Below, piece after piece: positions 1 through 8,342 of a stretch of 64,000 nucleotides of DNA (positions are counted from its first letter, which is position 1; each line of letters opens with the position of its first letter). The notes below the pieces were generated by a model. It searched no databases, had not been told where the DNA came from, and saw nothing but the letters and a program-made list of their open reading frames with translations. The position numbers and the translations under genes are program-made. This DNA is from Planctomycetaceae bacterium (GTDB lineage Bacteria > Planctomycetota > Phycisphaerae > SM23-33): positions 1 to 64,000 of the forward strand of contig JBDKTA010000050.1 in NCBI GenBank assembly GCA_039680605.1, given 5' to 3'.

Positions 1-127
1 CGTCGCCGTCGGCGTTAATCTGAAAAACAGACTGTCCATGCGCCCCGCTTCGCTAGTTTTCTGTAAGTCTTTTCGCTCAAAATACCTCTGCGGCCTCTGC
101 GATCTCCGCGGTGAAATATCCGGGCTA
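1..127. repeat. 125-bp dispersed repeat, copy A
   Basis: No gene is seen before base 270. Bases 1-127 match the reverse complement of 42595-42721 over almost their whole length, with scattered substitutions and no large gaps. Shared blocks include CTGAAAAACAGACTGTCCAT, TTTCTGTAAG and, at the end, GGTGAAATATCCGGGCTAA. The last third contains the period-9 CGCAGAG-type repeat (about 87-116) found at many other intergenic sites in the window. Confidence 0.8.
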
Positions 128-213
128 AATGAAGAAGTAATTCGTTGTGTGAATTACTTCTTCATTTGGGGCCGTGTACCCTGACCAGCGCAAGTCCGCC
201 GCGACTTTTCCCC
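127..213. repeat. Hairpin element, shortened copy of the 21196-21353 palindrome
   Basis: Bases 127-143 and 151-167 form a perfect 17-bp inverted repeat with a 7-nt loop. The flank that follows (about 168-213) resembles the copy at 21196-21353, including CAGCGCAAGT and the terminal CCGCCGCGACTTTTCCCC. The left terminal repeat and the inner AAGTATTT hairpin of the long copy are missing, so this looks like a deletion derivative. Confidence 0.75.
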
Positions 214-255
214 AGGACTTCAATCCTGCGTCTTCTGTCTGCGCCGTCGACGAGC

Positions 256-261
256 TATAAT
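256..261 (+). promoter_or_regulatory. TATAAT -10 box of the sugar kinase gene
   Basis: A perfect TATAAT ends 8 nt before the ATG at 270. No Shine-Dalgarno sequence lies between them. A start site about 7 nt downstream would give a leaderless mRNA. The -35 region is weak (TTCTGT at 233-238). Confidence 0.5.
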
Positions 262-269
262 CCCGCCCC

Positions 270-1856
270 ATGAGCGAAAAAACCATCATCGTCCCCGTGG
301 ACGGCGCGACCAACATCAAGCTCGAAACTCTGGACTTCGACTCGCTGGCCACGTTGGCGTCCGCCTCGGCGGCCTCGCCGGCCTGCACGCACGAGGGGCT
401 GCTGTTCAACGATACCGGAGCCGAACTGGCCTGGTTCGACTCAGCCATCGCCGCTCTCCCCGAGGCGCTGCGGGCGGCTGCCGTCATCGCCCCGGTGGCC
501 CGCGGATGTTCCGGCGGGTTGGTCGATGCGGACAACCGCTTGTGCGAAGTGCCCGGGCGGGACCTGACGCTGTCTTACAGCCAGCGCTTCGACGAGGAAG
601 TGGAGCAGCGTTTCGCCGCCCTGGCGGGCCAGCGCGAGGAGTTCTTCGTCGAGACCGGCTCGATCCGCGACTTTCCCGGAAGCTTGACGCTGCTCAAGCG
701 GTTCGTGTTCGAGGAGATGCGTCGCGGCGAGGCGCTGGCCCGCGCCAAGGCCTTCGGAATCTACGGCGTCCTGATGAGCGGGCACTATCTCGGCGGCGAC
801 TACCTCGGCGCCATCGCCGCGGCGGGCAACGAGCACAGCTATTGGATGTGCCACAGCGGCACGCGGAATGTTCAGGCCGCTCCCGGCACGCCCAGCACGG
901 CCGCGGCGAAGGTGCCAGCGTTCGGGCGGCTGGTGCCTGCGCGGGCCGCCGTCGCGTATCGCGCGCTGGGGCAGATGCCCCAATCGCAGGCCGATGCGTT
1001 GGGTCTGTCCTGCAGGCCGACAATTGTTCCCGGCGGGCACGACACGTGCCTGTCTCACATCCCGATCATGTCGACGTTCCGCCAGGCGTTTCCGGAGATG
1101 GCGGATCGCCCTGTGATCCAGGTCGAGGGCGGGACGTGGACGATGATCGCCCAGATCGGCGGACGGGCGAAGCTCCCGGGCGACGGGTACGCGCGGGACA
1201 TCCTCGTGCAGGGAACCGTGGACGGACAACCGGTGGTGACAGCGCGGTATGGCGGCGGGAATGATTTCAAACACGTTAAGGAATTGATCGCTCGGAGGAC
1301 TGGTCCCTCAAGTGACCAGTCCAACGATCAGGGTGAGCGATTGATTGCGGAGATCGCCGCTGCTGCGGACTGCTTCGTCATTCCCAACATCGCCCCGGCG
1401 AATCATGGGACCGGACCGTTCCCGGACGTCAAGGGGCGGATCGTCAACGAGCAGGCGTTCTATGCAGATGCTGCGCGAGCAAGCGTCGTGCTTAACCTGA
1501 CCACGGCGACTATGACCGCCCACCAGGTGCAGGCGATCGCCCAGGACGCGTCCGTCCCGCTGGTGCTGACGGCGGGGGCGTCGAAAGATCCATATTTCGG
1601 GCGATTGCTGGCGACGCTGACCGGCCGGGCGACCTACGCGATGTTCGACCGCGATGGCAATACCGTCGCCGAAACTACCACGCTCGGCGCGGCGATCTGC
1701 GCCAAGGCCGCCCTTGGGAATGTGCATCCGTATGACATGGATGTCAGCTCGCTGGGCGTGACGTATAAAGCCATGGCGCCGCTGGGAGCTTCCGCCGCCG
1801 AGGCGGTGCGGAGGTATCGCGGAAAGTTGATGACCCACGTATGCGCAGCGCCGTAG
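270..1856 (+). CDS. FGGY-family carbohydrate kinase
   Basis: The 528-residue protein resembles FGGY sugar kinases (ASKHA fold), which transfer phosphate from ATP to a sugar such as fuculose, rhamnulose or xylulose; the substrate cannot be told from sequence. Visible family features are the N-terminal phosphate-binding start VPVDGATNIK, the mid-protein PGGHDTCLSHIP (catalytic Asp region) and the C-terminal LVLTAGASKDPYFGRLLATL adenosine-binding region. The ATG has no Shine-Dalgarno sequence but follows a TATAAT box. A 9-bp inverted repeat (1297-1322) lies inside the coding sequence in a low-complexity stretch. No aldolase or isomerase gene is adjacent. Confidence 0.75.
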   Translation: MSEKTIIVPVDGATNIKLETLDFDSLATLASASAASPACTHEGLLFNDTGAELAWFDSAIAALPEALRAAAVIAPVARGCSGGLVDADNRLCEVPGRDLTLSYSQRFDEEVEQRFAALAGQREEFFVETGSIRDFPGSLTLLKRFVFEEMRRGEALARAKAFGIYGVLMSGHYLGGDYLGAIAAAGNEHSYWMCHSGTRNVQAAPGTPSTAAAKVPAFGRLVPARAAVAYRALGQMPQSQADALGLSCRPTIVPGGHDTCLSHIPIMSTFRQAFPEMADRPVIQVEGGTWTMIAQIGGRAKLPGDGYARDILVQGTVDGQPVVTARYGGGNDFKHVKELIARRTGPSSDQSNDQGERLIAEIAAAADCFVIPNIAPANHGTGPFPDVKGRIVNEQAFYADAARASVVLNLTTATMTAHQVQAIAQDASVPLVLTAGASKDPYFGRLLATLTGRATYAMFDRDGNTVAETTTLGAAICAKAALGNVHPYDMDVSSLGVTYKAMAPLGASAAEAVRRYRGKLMTHVCAAP

Positions 1857-1868
1857 TCGTAGCTGCGC

Positions 1869-1920
1869 TTTGCTTTTCGAAAAGCTTCCAAAGCGGCAGC
1901 TAAGGCTGCCGCACTCCATA
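1869..1920. repeat. Intergenic palindrome (GCGGCAGC/GCTGCCGC family)
   Basis: The gap between the kinase stop and the convergent gene holds short inverted repeats: TTTTCGAAAAG, and GCGGCAGC paired with GCTGCCGC followed by CACTCCA. The same GCCGCCGCACTCCAG motif returns at about 44490, 44920 and 45090, so this is a member of a dispersed hairpin family. It could end transcription from both sides. Confidence 0.5.
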
Positions 1921-2241
1921 TCAGCACAGCGGCCAGGCGTCGGTGGCTGGCGCCAGTTCGGCCACTTCTGCCACCTGTTCGACGAACATGATGACCGGTT
2001 CGCCCTTTACGCCGGCTCGCTGGATCATATCCTTGACCGAGTCGAGGTTCATGAACTCCTGTGCCCGCTGCTTGTCCTGGCACTGGAGCATGACGGTGAC
2101 CCATTCGGGTGCGGCCTCGTCGCGGAATATCCATCCGCGACCGATGCCATACTCGCGCCTCAACTCATCCGACTCCTCGAAAACCCTCTTCCACTGTTCG
2201 AAATCGCCTATCTGGTGTCTGACAACAAGAAAGGTGTTCAT
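1921..2241 (-). CDS. Small dimeric alpha-beta-barrel-like protein
   Basis: A 106-residue cytoplasmic protein beginning MNTFLVVRHQIGDFEQWKRV. It resembles small ferredoxin-like alpha-beta-barrel proteins (antibiotic monooxygenase/cyclase-like fold), for example in the strand LVVRHQIGDF, the pattern VTVMLQCQDKQRAQEFMN and the closing PVIMFVEQVAEV. The start at 2241 is chosen because AAGGAGGGTAGA sits just upstream; an extension to 2367 would read through the TGGA repeat. Function is unknown. It lies downstream of ftsK on the same strand, separated by 158 bp of repeats. Confidence 0.6.
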   Translation of the reverse strand: MNTFLVVRHQIGDFEQWKRVFEESDELRREYGIGRGWIFRDEAAPEWVTVMLQCQDKQRAQEFMNLDSVKDMIQRAGVKGEPVIMFVEQVAEVAELAPATDAWPLC

Positions 2242-2267
2242 GGCTCTACCCTCCTTAGAAATTCTAG

Positions 2268-2397
2268 GAGGATGAATGGATGGATGGATGGATGGATGGG
2301 GGGTGGCATGGCGACCCGCAAGAAACAACAACGCGTGTCGCCCATGCCACCGGGGCGGTTTCTTCAATTGGAAATTGGAAATCGGAAATTGGAAATG
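2268..2397. repeat. TGGA microsatellite, GTCGCCATG inverted repeat and 7-mer repeat
   Basis: Three repeat types are stacked between ftsK and the next gene. A (TGGA)n tract covers about 2274-2300. An inverted repeat at 2302-2351 pairs GGTGGCATGGCGAC with GTCGCCCATGCCACC. At 2366-2396 there are about four heptamers of the GGAAATT type. Related copies of all three occur elsewhere in the window. Confidence 0.8.
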
Positions 2398-2399
2398 CT

Positions 2400-4805
2400 T
2401 CAGACGCTGGTCGGCGTGCCATCGGCGCTGCTGGCGCCGCTCTGGTCAGCCGCGATCGAATCTTTCATCTGGTGCCACTCGTCGATCGTCATGGTGACCT
2501 CGCGGGCCTGGCTGCCCTTGTATTCGCCCAGCAGTCCGGCCATCGCCATCTGGTCGATGATGCGGCTGGCGCGGGTGTAGCCCACGGCCAGACGCCGCTG
2601 CAGCAGCGAGACGCTTCCGCGTTTGGAGGCCAGGACGATCTCGACGGCCTGGTCGAACAGGTCGTCGCGCTCTCCGCTGTCGTCGCCGGAGGGGGAGGCG
2701 GACATGTTGGCCAGTTCGACGTTGTATTCGGGTTTGCGGGTCTTGCGAAGCTCGTTGACGACGGCCTTGATCTCGCTGTCGTCCACGTACGTGCCCTGGG
2801 CACGGGCCAGGGCGCTCTGACCGGGTTCCAGCAGGAGCATGTCGCCCTGTCCCAGGAGCACCTCGGCGCCGTTGTGGTCGAGTACGATGCGGCTTTCCTG
2901 GCGGCTGGCCACGCGGAAGCTGATGCGGCAGGGCATGTTGCTCTTGATGAGGCCGGTCACGACGTTGGCGCTGGGGCGCTGGGTGGCCAGGATCAGGTGG
3001 ATGCCCACCGCGCGGGCCTTCTGGGCGATGCGGATGATGTGGCCTTCGACTTCCTTGGTCGAGGTCATGATCAGGTCGGCCAGTTCGTCGACGATGATCA
3101 CGTAATACGGCAGGTGCGTCGTGGCGGTGGCCTTTTCCTCTTCGCTCTCGATGCCCAGGCGCTCGTAGATCTCCTTGGCGGTGAGCTTATTGAAACCGGC
3201 GATGTTCTTGACGTTGCATTCCTTGAGCAGCTCGTAGCGCTCGTCCATCTTGGTCGCGGCCCATTCGAGAATGCTCTCGGCCTTGGGCATCTCGTGGACG
3301 ATGGGGCACAGCAGGTGGGGCACTTCTTCGAAGGCCGCCATCTCGACCATCTTGGGGTCCACCAGGATCAGCCGCACGTCCTCCGGCCGGCGCGTCATCA
3401 GCAGCGACATGATGATGGTGTTGATGCAGACGCTCTTGCCCGAGCCGGTGGTTCCGGCGATGAGCATGTGCGGCATGCGGGACAGGTCGGCCACGATCGC
3501 CTCGCCGCCGGCGTTCTTGCCCAGATACAGCGGCAGGGCCATCTCGCCCTCGGCCTCGGGCGCCAGGTCCATCAGGCTGCGGATGCGGACGATTTCCTTG
3601 TCCATGTTCGGCACTTCGATGCCGATGGTGTCTTTGTTGGGCAGCGGCGAAACCACGCGCACGCCGGGCACGGCCAGCGCGCGGGCGATGTCATTGGCCA
3701 GGCTCTGCACCTGGCTGACCTTGACGCCGGCCGACAGCGACAACTCGAACAGTGTGATCACCGGTCCGGTCTGGTACCCGACGACCTGGGCGGCGACGTT
3801 GAAATCGTCGAGCGTCTGCTGCAGCACCGCCTGCTTGATCTGGGCCTGGGCGTCCTGCTCGCGGGAGTAGTTCTGCGTGGGCTTGGCCAGCAGATCGGCT
3901 GAGGGCAGGATGTAGTCGTCTTTCTTCTTATCGGCCTTGGCGGGCTTGGGCGCCGGGCGAGGCACCTGCACGCGCGGTGCGGGGACCGGGACAGGGCGCA
4001 GCGGCGCAGGCGCGGGGCGCTCGACGAGCGGAACCTCGGCGGCCCTGGCCGGACCTGCCACAGCCGTTATCGCCGCGGGCTCGGCGGCCTTGGTCGCAGG
4101 CGTCGGGCGGGGCTTGAGCGTGACGATGGTCTTGTCAGCCGCCGGCACGGTCTGGGGCTGCGGGGCGGCCTTGAGGGCCGTCAGAACATCGGGCAGTTGC
4201 GGGCGGTTCTGCCAGGCCTTCTTGCCCAGGCCCGGAAGGCGAAGCACCAGGTTATCCGCCGCCAGCATCATCCCCGTACATAGCGAGACGACGACGACGA
4301 TCCACGCGCCCCACGAGCCCAGGTGGGCCTTGAGCAAGCTGCCCAGACCCATGCCCAGGATACCCGCCGCCGCGTGGAACGGATCGCCCGCCGCGCCGGG
4401 ACGCACCAGATGGGCGGCCGAACTGGTCGCCGCCACCAGCAGCAGCGTTCCGGCGATGCGCCAGGGCAGGTCCTTGATCTGACCGCCCAGGATGAGAATG
4501 AATGTCGCCACCGAAGCGAACAGCAGCCCCATGTACGCGCCGCCGCCGACCCAGTACCGCAGGAACCACGCCAGGTACGAACCGATAACGCCCGCGGCGT
4601 TGTGAACTTCAGGAGGATACTTCTGCCCGGACGGCTGATCGGTCGGGCTGAAACTCAGCAGGCTCAGCCATGCCAGCAGCACCAGGCCGCTCATGGCCAG
4701 GATGAAGCAGTATCGCACGAAGCGATGCTGCCCCTGCGGCGCCGGCGGAGCCGGCAGCTTTGCCGGCGCGGCGGGAGATTTCGACTTCTTGTCTTTCGTA
4801 GCCAT
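2400..4805 (-). CDS. ftsK: DNA translocase FtsK/SpoIIIE
   Basis: An 801-residue septal DNA translocase that segregates and resolves chromosome ends at division. The N-terminus has about four membrane segments (residues 25-200), followed by a Pro/Ala-rich linker (about 205-300). The motor domain has Walker A GTTGSGKS near residue 450 and Walker B LILVDPKMVEM shortly after. The C-terminal winged-helix gamma domain (about 725-790) has the typical RRLAVGYTRASRIIDQM and GLLGEYKGSQAREV, which read KOPS-type DNA signals. The length is normal for the family. The adjacent dut gene is upstream on the same strand. Confidence 0.95.
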   Translation of the reverse strand: MATKDKKSKSPAAPAKLPAPPAPQGQHRFVRYCFILAMSGLVLLAWLSLLSFSPTDQPSGQKYPPEVHNAAGVIGSYLAWFLRYWVGGGAYMGLLFASVATFILILGGQIKDLPWRIAGTLLLVAATSSAAHLVRPGAAGDPFHAAAGILGMGLGSLLKAHLGSWGAWIVVVVSLCTGMMLAADNLVLRLPGLGKKAWQNRPQLPDVLTALKAAPQPQTVPAADKTIVTLKPRPTPATKAAEPAAITAVAGPARAAEVPLVERPAPAPLRPVPVPAPRVQVPRPAPKPAKADKKKDDYILPSADLLAKPTQNYSREQDAQAQIKQAVLQQTLDDFNVAAQVVGYQTGPVITLFELSLSAGVKVSQVQSLANDIARALAVPGVRVVSPLPNKDTIGIEVPNMDKEIVRIRSLMDLAPEAEGEMALPLYLGKNAGGEAIVADLSRMPHMLIAGTTGSGKSVCINTIIMSLLMTRRPEDVRLILVDPKMVEMAAFEEVPHLLCPIVHEMPKAESILEWAATKMDERYELLKECNVKNIAGFNKLTAKEIYERLGIESEEEKATATTHLPYYVIIVDELADLIMTSTKEVEGHIIRIAQKARAVGIHLILATQRPSANVVTGLIKSNMPCRISFRVASRQESRIVLDHNGAEVLLGQGDMLLLEPGQSALARAQGTYVDDSEIKAVVNELRKTRKPEYNVELANMSASPSGDDSGERDDLFDQAVEIVLASKRGSVSLLQRRLAVGYTRASRIIDQMAMAGLLGEYKGSQAREVTMTIDEWHQMKDSIAADQSGASSADGTPTSV

Positions 4806-4816
4806 CCGTGACTCTA

Positions 4817-4911
4817 TTTCGGATTTTGGATTTCGGATTGCGGATTAGTACTCGGAGCCTGTCCGCAGCGGCGGGATCTAATCCGCAATCCGCGATCCCA
4901 AATCCGCAATT
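4817..4911. repeat. Inverted pair of GGATTTN heptamer arrays
   Basis: Arm 4817-4847 contains four heptamers (GGATTTT, GGATTTC, GGATTGC, GGATTAG). Arm 4878-4911 contains the reverse complement type (AATCCGC units). They flank 30 bp and fill the gap between the end of dut and the start of ftsK. The transcript could fold into a long imperfect hairpin. Confidence 0.75.
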
Positions 4912-4912
4912 C

Positions 4913-5368
4913 TCACACACCTGTATGCCCGAACCCGCCGGCGCCTCGGGCGGTGGCGTCGAGATCGTCGACCACCTGCACCTGGGCCCGGGTCACCGGG
5001 GCGATCACCATTTGGGCGATCCGCATCCCGCGGCGAACCACGAACGGCTCGCTGCCGACGTTGCCCAGGATCACGCACACCTCGCCGCGGTAATCGGCGT
5101 CGATCGTGCCCGGCGCGTTGGGCAGCATCACGCCGTGCTTGAGCGCCAACCCGCTCCGCGGCCGAACCTGCGCCTCGTACCCGACCGGCATGGCCATGTA
5201 AAATCCGCACGGCACCAGCCGCACCTGGCCGGGGGCAACAGTCACATCCTCGTCGCAGGCGGCGCAGAGATCCATCCCGGCCGCGTGATCGCTCATGTAC
5301 TGCGGCAGGGGCACGTCAAGGCAACCATCCTTGCGTTTGATCCTTATTTCTATCGGACTGACAGGCAT
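4913..5368 (-). CDS. dut: Deoxyuridine 5'-triphosphate nucleotidohydrolase
   Basis: Trimeric dUTPase, hydrolysing dUTP to dUMP and pyrophosphate to keep uracil out of DNA and feed dTMP synthesis. All five motifs are visible: [26 protein letters not shown] (with the catalytic Asp), GMRIAQMVI and the C-terminal Gly/Phe-rich [10 protein letters not shown]. The protein has 151 residues, the usual length. The start at 5368 ([11 protein letters not shown]) is preferred over 5413 because GGAG lies just upstream. Confidence 0.93.
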   Translation of the reverse strand: MPVSPIEIRIKRKDGCLDVPLPQYMSDHAAGMDLCAACDEDVTVAPGQVRLVPCGFYMAMPVGYEAQVRPRSGLALKHGVMLPNAPGTIDADYRGEVCVILGNVGSEPFVVRRGMRIAQMVIAPVTRAQVQVVDDLDATARGAGGFGHTGV

Positions 5369-5495
5369 AATCGCTCCAGACAAGGTTCGCTGCCAAACAA
5401 CCGCGTCGAGCAAACTCGACCGCTAACTCTTCAATCCTCTTAATCGGTTCTTAATCCCGTTAATCCCGCACTCTCCGTCCCTGATCGTTCGCTTG

Positions 5496-5614
5496 CCCAT
5501 GGCGACCCGCCGTGCGTGTCGCCATGCCACCCCTCCCGTTAGCGGCGGGGCTTGCCCCGCGCGGTTGTTTCCCCGATCCTGCGTCAGAGAAGAAACGCGC
5601 GAGGCAAGCCCCGC
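5496..5614. repeat. GTCGCCATG inverted repeat and GGGGCTTGCCCC element
   Basis: The 263-bp gap between the dut start and the downstream end of the beta-helix gene holds an inverted repeat at about 5496-5533 (CCCATGGCGAC with GTCGCCATGCCACC). A 37-bp block at 5538-5574 is exactly repeated, in reverse orientation, at 17043-17079. The stretch 5590-5614 repeats part of the same element. Confidence 0.8.
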
Positions 5615-5631
5615 CCGTACTTCAAACTTCC

Positions 5632-7989
5632 TCAAATCGCTGCTTTGATCGTGATCATCTCGCCGCTTCGGCGGCGGAGGGAAATTGTGACGGTCTTGCC
5701 GGGCGGGGCGGCTTTGGTCAGCGCCGTCAGCGTGTTGATCGGCTTGCCGCTGATCTTGAGGATCACATCCATCGGCACGAATCCCGCCTTGGCGGCAGCG
5801 CTGTCGTCAGGCACCTTCGTCAGCGCCACGCCGATCTCTTCGCTGCGGCCCAGCGACGAGAGGATCTCGTAGCCCTTGACCGGCCGGACCGTGGCGTCCA
5901 TCCAGGCGAGGGTTTCGGGTTCCTCGTCGGCCCCAGCCCTGGCAGGTGTGGGCAGCTTAGGAGTAGCGGCCTTGGCTTTCAGCGCGGGGCTGACGACGCC
6001 GAACTGGTCCATTGGGAAGTTCTTGAAGCCCAGCTTCAATGCCGGCGAGCCCTCCCGCACGCGGTAGTCGCCGGCCGCGGGGTCAACGAACATCGCATCG
6101 CCGGTCATCGAATGCTCATCGCGGGCCGATCCGGTCTTGGTCCACGGCTTGGGCTTTTTGCCCGGCGCGTGCAGGAGGTTGTGGTCCACTTCCTTGCCCC
6201 AGGGGGAAGCCACGTGGATGGGCTTGTACGGGCGCGAGACGATGTTGCGCCGGAAGACGTCGCCGCTGTTGGCGAACCACACGTGCGGGTGGAAGGAGTT
6301 GTCGACCATGATGTTGTTCTCGGCCGTGCGGTAGTAGCCCTCGCGCAGCTTGAGCCCGCCGTGGAGGCAGAGGTTGTTGTAGATGTGGTAGTTCGACGAG
6401 CCGTCGTCGAGGTCGATATCCCATCCGTGGTCGCAGCGGAAGCGGTTGTTTCGGATGATCGTGGTTTTACGGGCGTCCCAGAGCGACATTTCGGCAGGAC
6501 CTTTGGGCCAGAAGCGGTCGCGCCCCCAGGAGTTGAACGAGCCGTGGTCGCCGGTCTCCAGCACGGTGTCGAAGACGTCGTTGAACTCCAGCACGTGCCC
6601 GCCCCAGCAGCCGTCGCCGATGTTGATACCCGCCCGCGGGATGCGATAGATGCTGTTGTGGGAGACGGTGATCTCCTCGGCCATGGCGATCTGAACGCCG
6701 GCGACCTGCTTCTCGAAGACGCCGATGTCGTGGATGAGATTATCGTGCGCGCGGCATTGCGCGGGGTAGAGATCGGCCTTGGGGCCAGGCGTTCGGTCGA
6801 TCCGAGGCGCGGCGTCGTGGTCGAAATTGTAGCCCGCTTCGCGCACGGCCTTGGGGCTGCCGACGAAGCAGATCGCGCTGGCGCCGGCGGCGAAGATATG
6901 ACAGCCGGAGGCTTCGAATCGCAGGTTGTGCTTGTTGACGAAGATCGCGTTGCCGCCGACGCTGTCGAAGGTGCAATTGCGCACGGCGCAGTCATGTGTG
7001 TTCTCGGCCAGCACGGCCCCGCAGCGATAAATCGTCCAGTCGCTTCGCAGCAGGGGCTCGCGGGTCTTCATGAACGTGCGGTTGGCGTGCGTGAACGTCA
7101 GCCCTTCGAAACTGACGAACTCGACGGGCTTGTCAGCCGAGCCGGCCATCTCGACGAGCGTCTCGAGCACGGGGGCTTCGATGACCGCGTCGGACAGGTC
7201 GATCGGCTTGCCGGTTCGCAGGGGCGGCATGACGTACAGCGTGCCGCTGGTGCGGTCGAGGTACCACTCGCCGGGGACGTCGAGCTCTTCGAGCACATTC
7301 TCGACAAAGCGGTACAGGTCGTGCGGCGGCGTGATGCGGTTGTTCTGCCAGCCGCCGTCGAGCACGGCCTGCCCGTCCTTCACGCCAGTGATGACGTAGT
7401 GCTGGCTGCCCCAGAGGTGCTTCTGCAGGGCGTGCATGTATCCGCCGGCCGGGTCGCGCCAGGTCTTCACCCGCTCGGGCGCAACGACGTCGGCAGCATG
7501 CCCGCCCCAGTTGCCGCCCTTGGGATCATAGTTGGGATAGCGAGCCAGAATCTGCCGCTTGCCGTTGACGAACAGTTCTTCAAACGGCCAGGCCCCGTCT
7601 TTGGCCTGCGGCACGGCGGCCTTGAAGATGCCGTTCTTCCAGGGCTTCCACGCCAGTTCCAGCCGCCGCCCGCCGCTGAGGACGACCTTCGCGCCCTCGG
7701 CCGCGCGATACATGACAGGCGAGTCTTTGCTGCCCGAGTCCGCCGCCGTCAGCTTGAACGTCTGCGGCAGGTAATACGTGCCGGACAGGAGGCTGACCGT
7801 GACCGGCTGGGGGGCCTTTCGCTTGATGGAGCGGACCATCGCCCGCGCCTTGTCCAGCGTCGCCAGAGGTTTCTCCCGGGAGCCGGGATTGGAATCGTCG
7901 CCGCGCGTGGATACAAAAAGTTCTTGTGCCATGGCCGAGGAAGATAGCAGAAGCAGACCCGCGATTGCCAACGCAATTCGGAGCATCAT
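5632..7989 (-). CDS. Secreted right-handed beta-helix protein with C-terminal PDZ domain (GH141-like)
   Basis: A 785-residue exported protein. The signal peptide MMLRIALAIAGLLLLSSS ends near AMA-QE. The mature N-terminus ELFVSTRGDDSNPGSREKPLATL and the conserved DSGSKDSPVMYRAAEG and YLDRTSGTLYVMP resemble GH141/pectate-lyase-like beta-helix enzymes of plant or algal polysaccharide breakdown; the exact substrate is not clear. Beta-helix coils cover about 280-620. The last ~75 residues form a PDZ domain (AKAGFVPMDVILKISGKPI), an uncommon addition. The start at 7989 follows AAAGGAGAGC; the second ATG at 7986 is equally possible. It is a paralogue of the gene at 8946. Confidence 0.75.
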   Translation of the reverse strand: MMLRIALAIAGLLLLSSSAMAQELFVSTRGDDSNPGSREKPLATLDKARAMVRSIKRKAPQPVTVSLLSGTYYLPQTFKLTAADSGSKDSPVMYRAAEGAKVVLSGGRRLELAWKPWKNGIFKAAVPQAKDGAWPFEELFVNGKRQILARYPNYDPKGGNWGGHAADVVAPERVKTWRDPAGGYMHALQKHLWGSQHYVITGVKDGQAVLDGGWQNNRITPPHDLYRFVENVLEELDVPGEWYLDRTSGTLYVMPPLRTGKPIDLSDAVIEAPVLETLVEMAGSADKPVEFVSFEGLTFTHANRTFMKTREPLLRSDWTIYRCGAVLAENTHDCAVRNCTFDSVGGNAIFVNKHNLRFEASGCHIFAAGASAICFVGSPKAVREAGYNFDHDAAPRIDRTPGPKADLYPAQCRAHDNLIHDIGVFEKQVAGVQIAMAEEITVSHNSIYRIPRAGINIGDGCWGGHVLEFNDVFDTVLETGDHGSFNSWGRDRFWPKGPAEMSLWDARKTTIIRNNRFRCDHGWDIDLDDGSSNYHIYNNLCLHGGLKLREGYYRTAENNIMVDNSFHPHVWFANSGDVFRRNIVSRPYKPIHVASPWGKEVDHNLLHAPGKKPKPWTKTGSARDEHSMTGDAMFVDPAAGDYRVREGSPALKLGFKNFPMDQFGVVSPALKAKAATPKLPTPARAGADEEPETLAWMDATVRPVKGYEILSSLGRSEEIGVALTKVPDDSAAAKAGFVPMDVILKISGKPINTLTALTKAAPPGKTVTISLRRRSGEMITIKAAI

Positions 7990-8104
7990 GCTCTCCTTTC
8001 GCCTATGTTCAACCCGCGCTCCTGCGCCGTGTGGCGGTGGGATAGTAAGCCCCAGAGGTCCCGAGTCTCTGACCCGGGATCGCGGTGACGTTGCACATTC
8101 ATGG

Positions 8105-8133
8105 CACATTGTTGCACTTTTCACAGCGGTTTT
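8105..8133 (-). repeat. AAACCGCTGTGAAAAGT repeat, third copy
   Basis: On the minus strand this reads AAACCGCTGTGAAAAGTGCA followed by ACAATGTG, matching the two direct repeats at 46252-46292 and 46347-46387. It lies in the 422-bp gap between the beta-helix gene and the helix-turn-helix gene; no gene is seen in that gap. Confidence 0.65.
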
Positions 8134-8291
8134 GCGAACGTCCGCATGTACGAGAAAGATCGCTGCGCAGATCCCAATTTGGTGAGTCTCAAAAACCAGA
8201 TGTCCAGAGGAAGAAGAATATTTTCTTGCTCCGCGCAAAAGCCGGTTTTCATGCTGCGCCAGGCCAAAAGAAGTTTCTGCCTCGGCGAGAA

Positions 8292-8321
8292 TTCTTCTCC
8301 AGGCTGTCCAGGAACTATAAT
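8292..8321 (+). promoter_or_regulatory. Promoter with perfect TATAAT
   Basis: TATAAT at 8316-8321 with a partial -35 TTCTTC at 8292-8297 (18-nt spacer). Transcription would start near 8328, about 15 nt before the hairpin at 8343 and about 84 nt before the gene at 8412. Confidence 0.55.
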
Positions 8322-8342
8322 AGAGATGTAGAGGCAAGAGCA

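Noticed and set aside
5512-7947. An 811-codon open frame opposite the beta-helix gene
   Set aside because: Starts inside a repeat and has no domain; the opposite strand has a signal peptide, beta-helix and PDZ.
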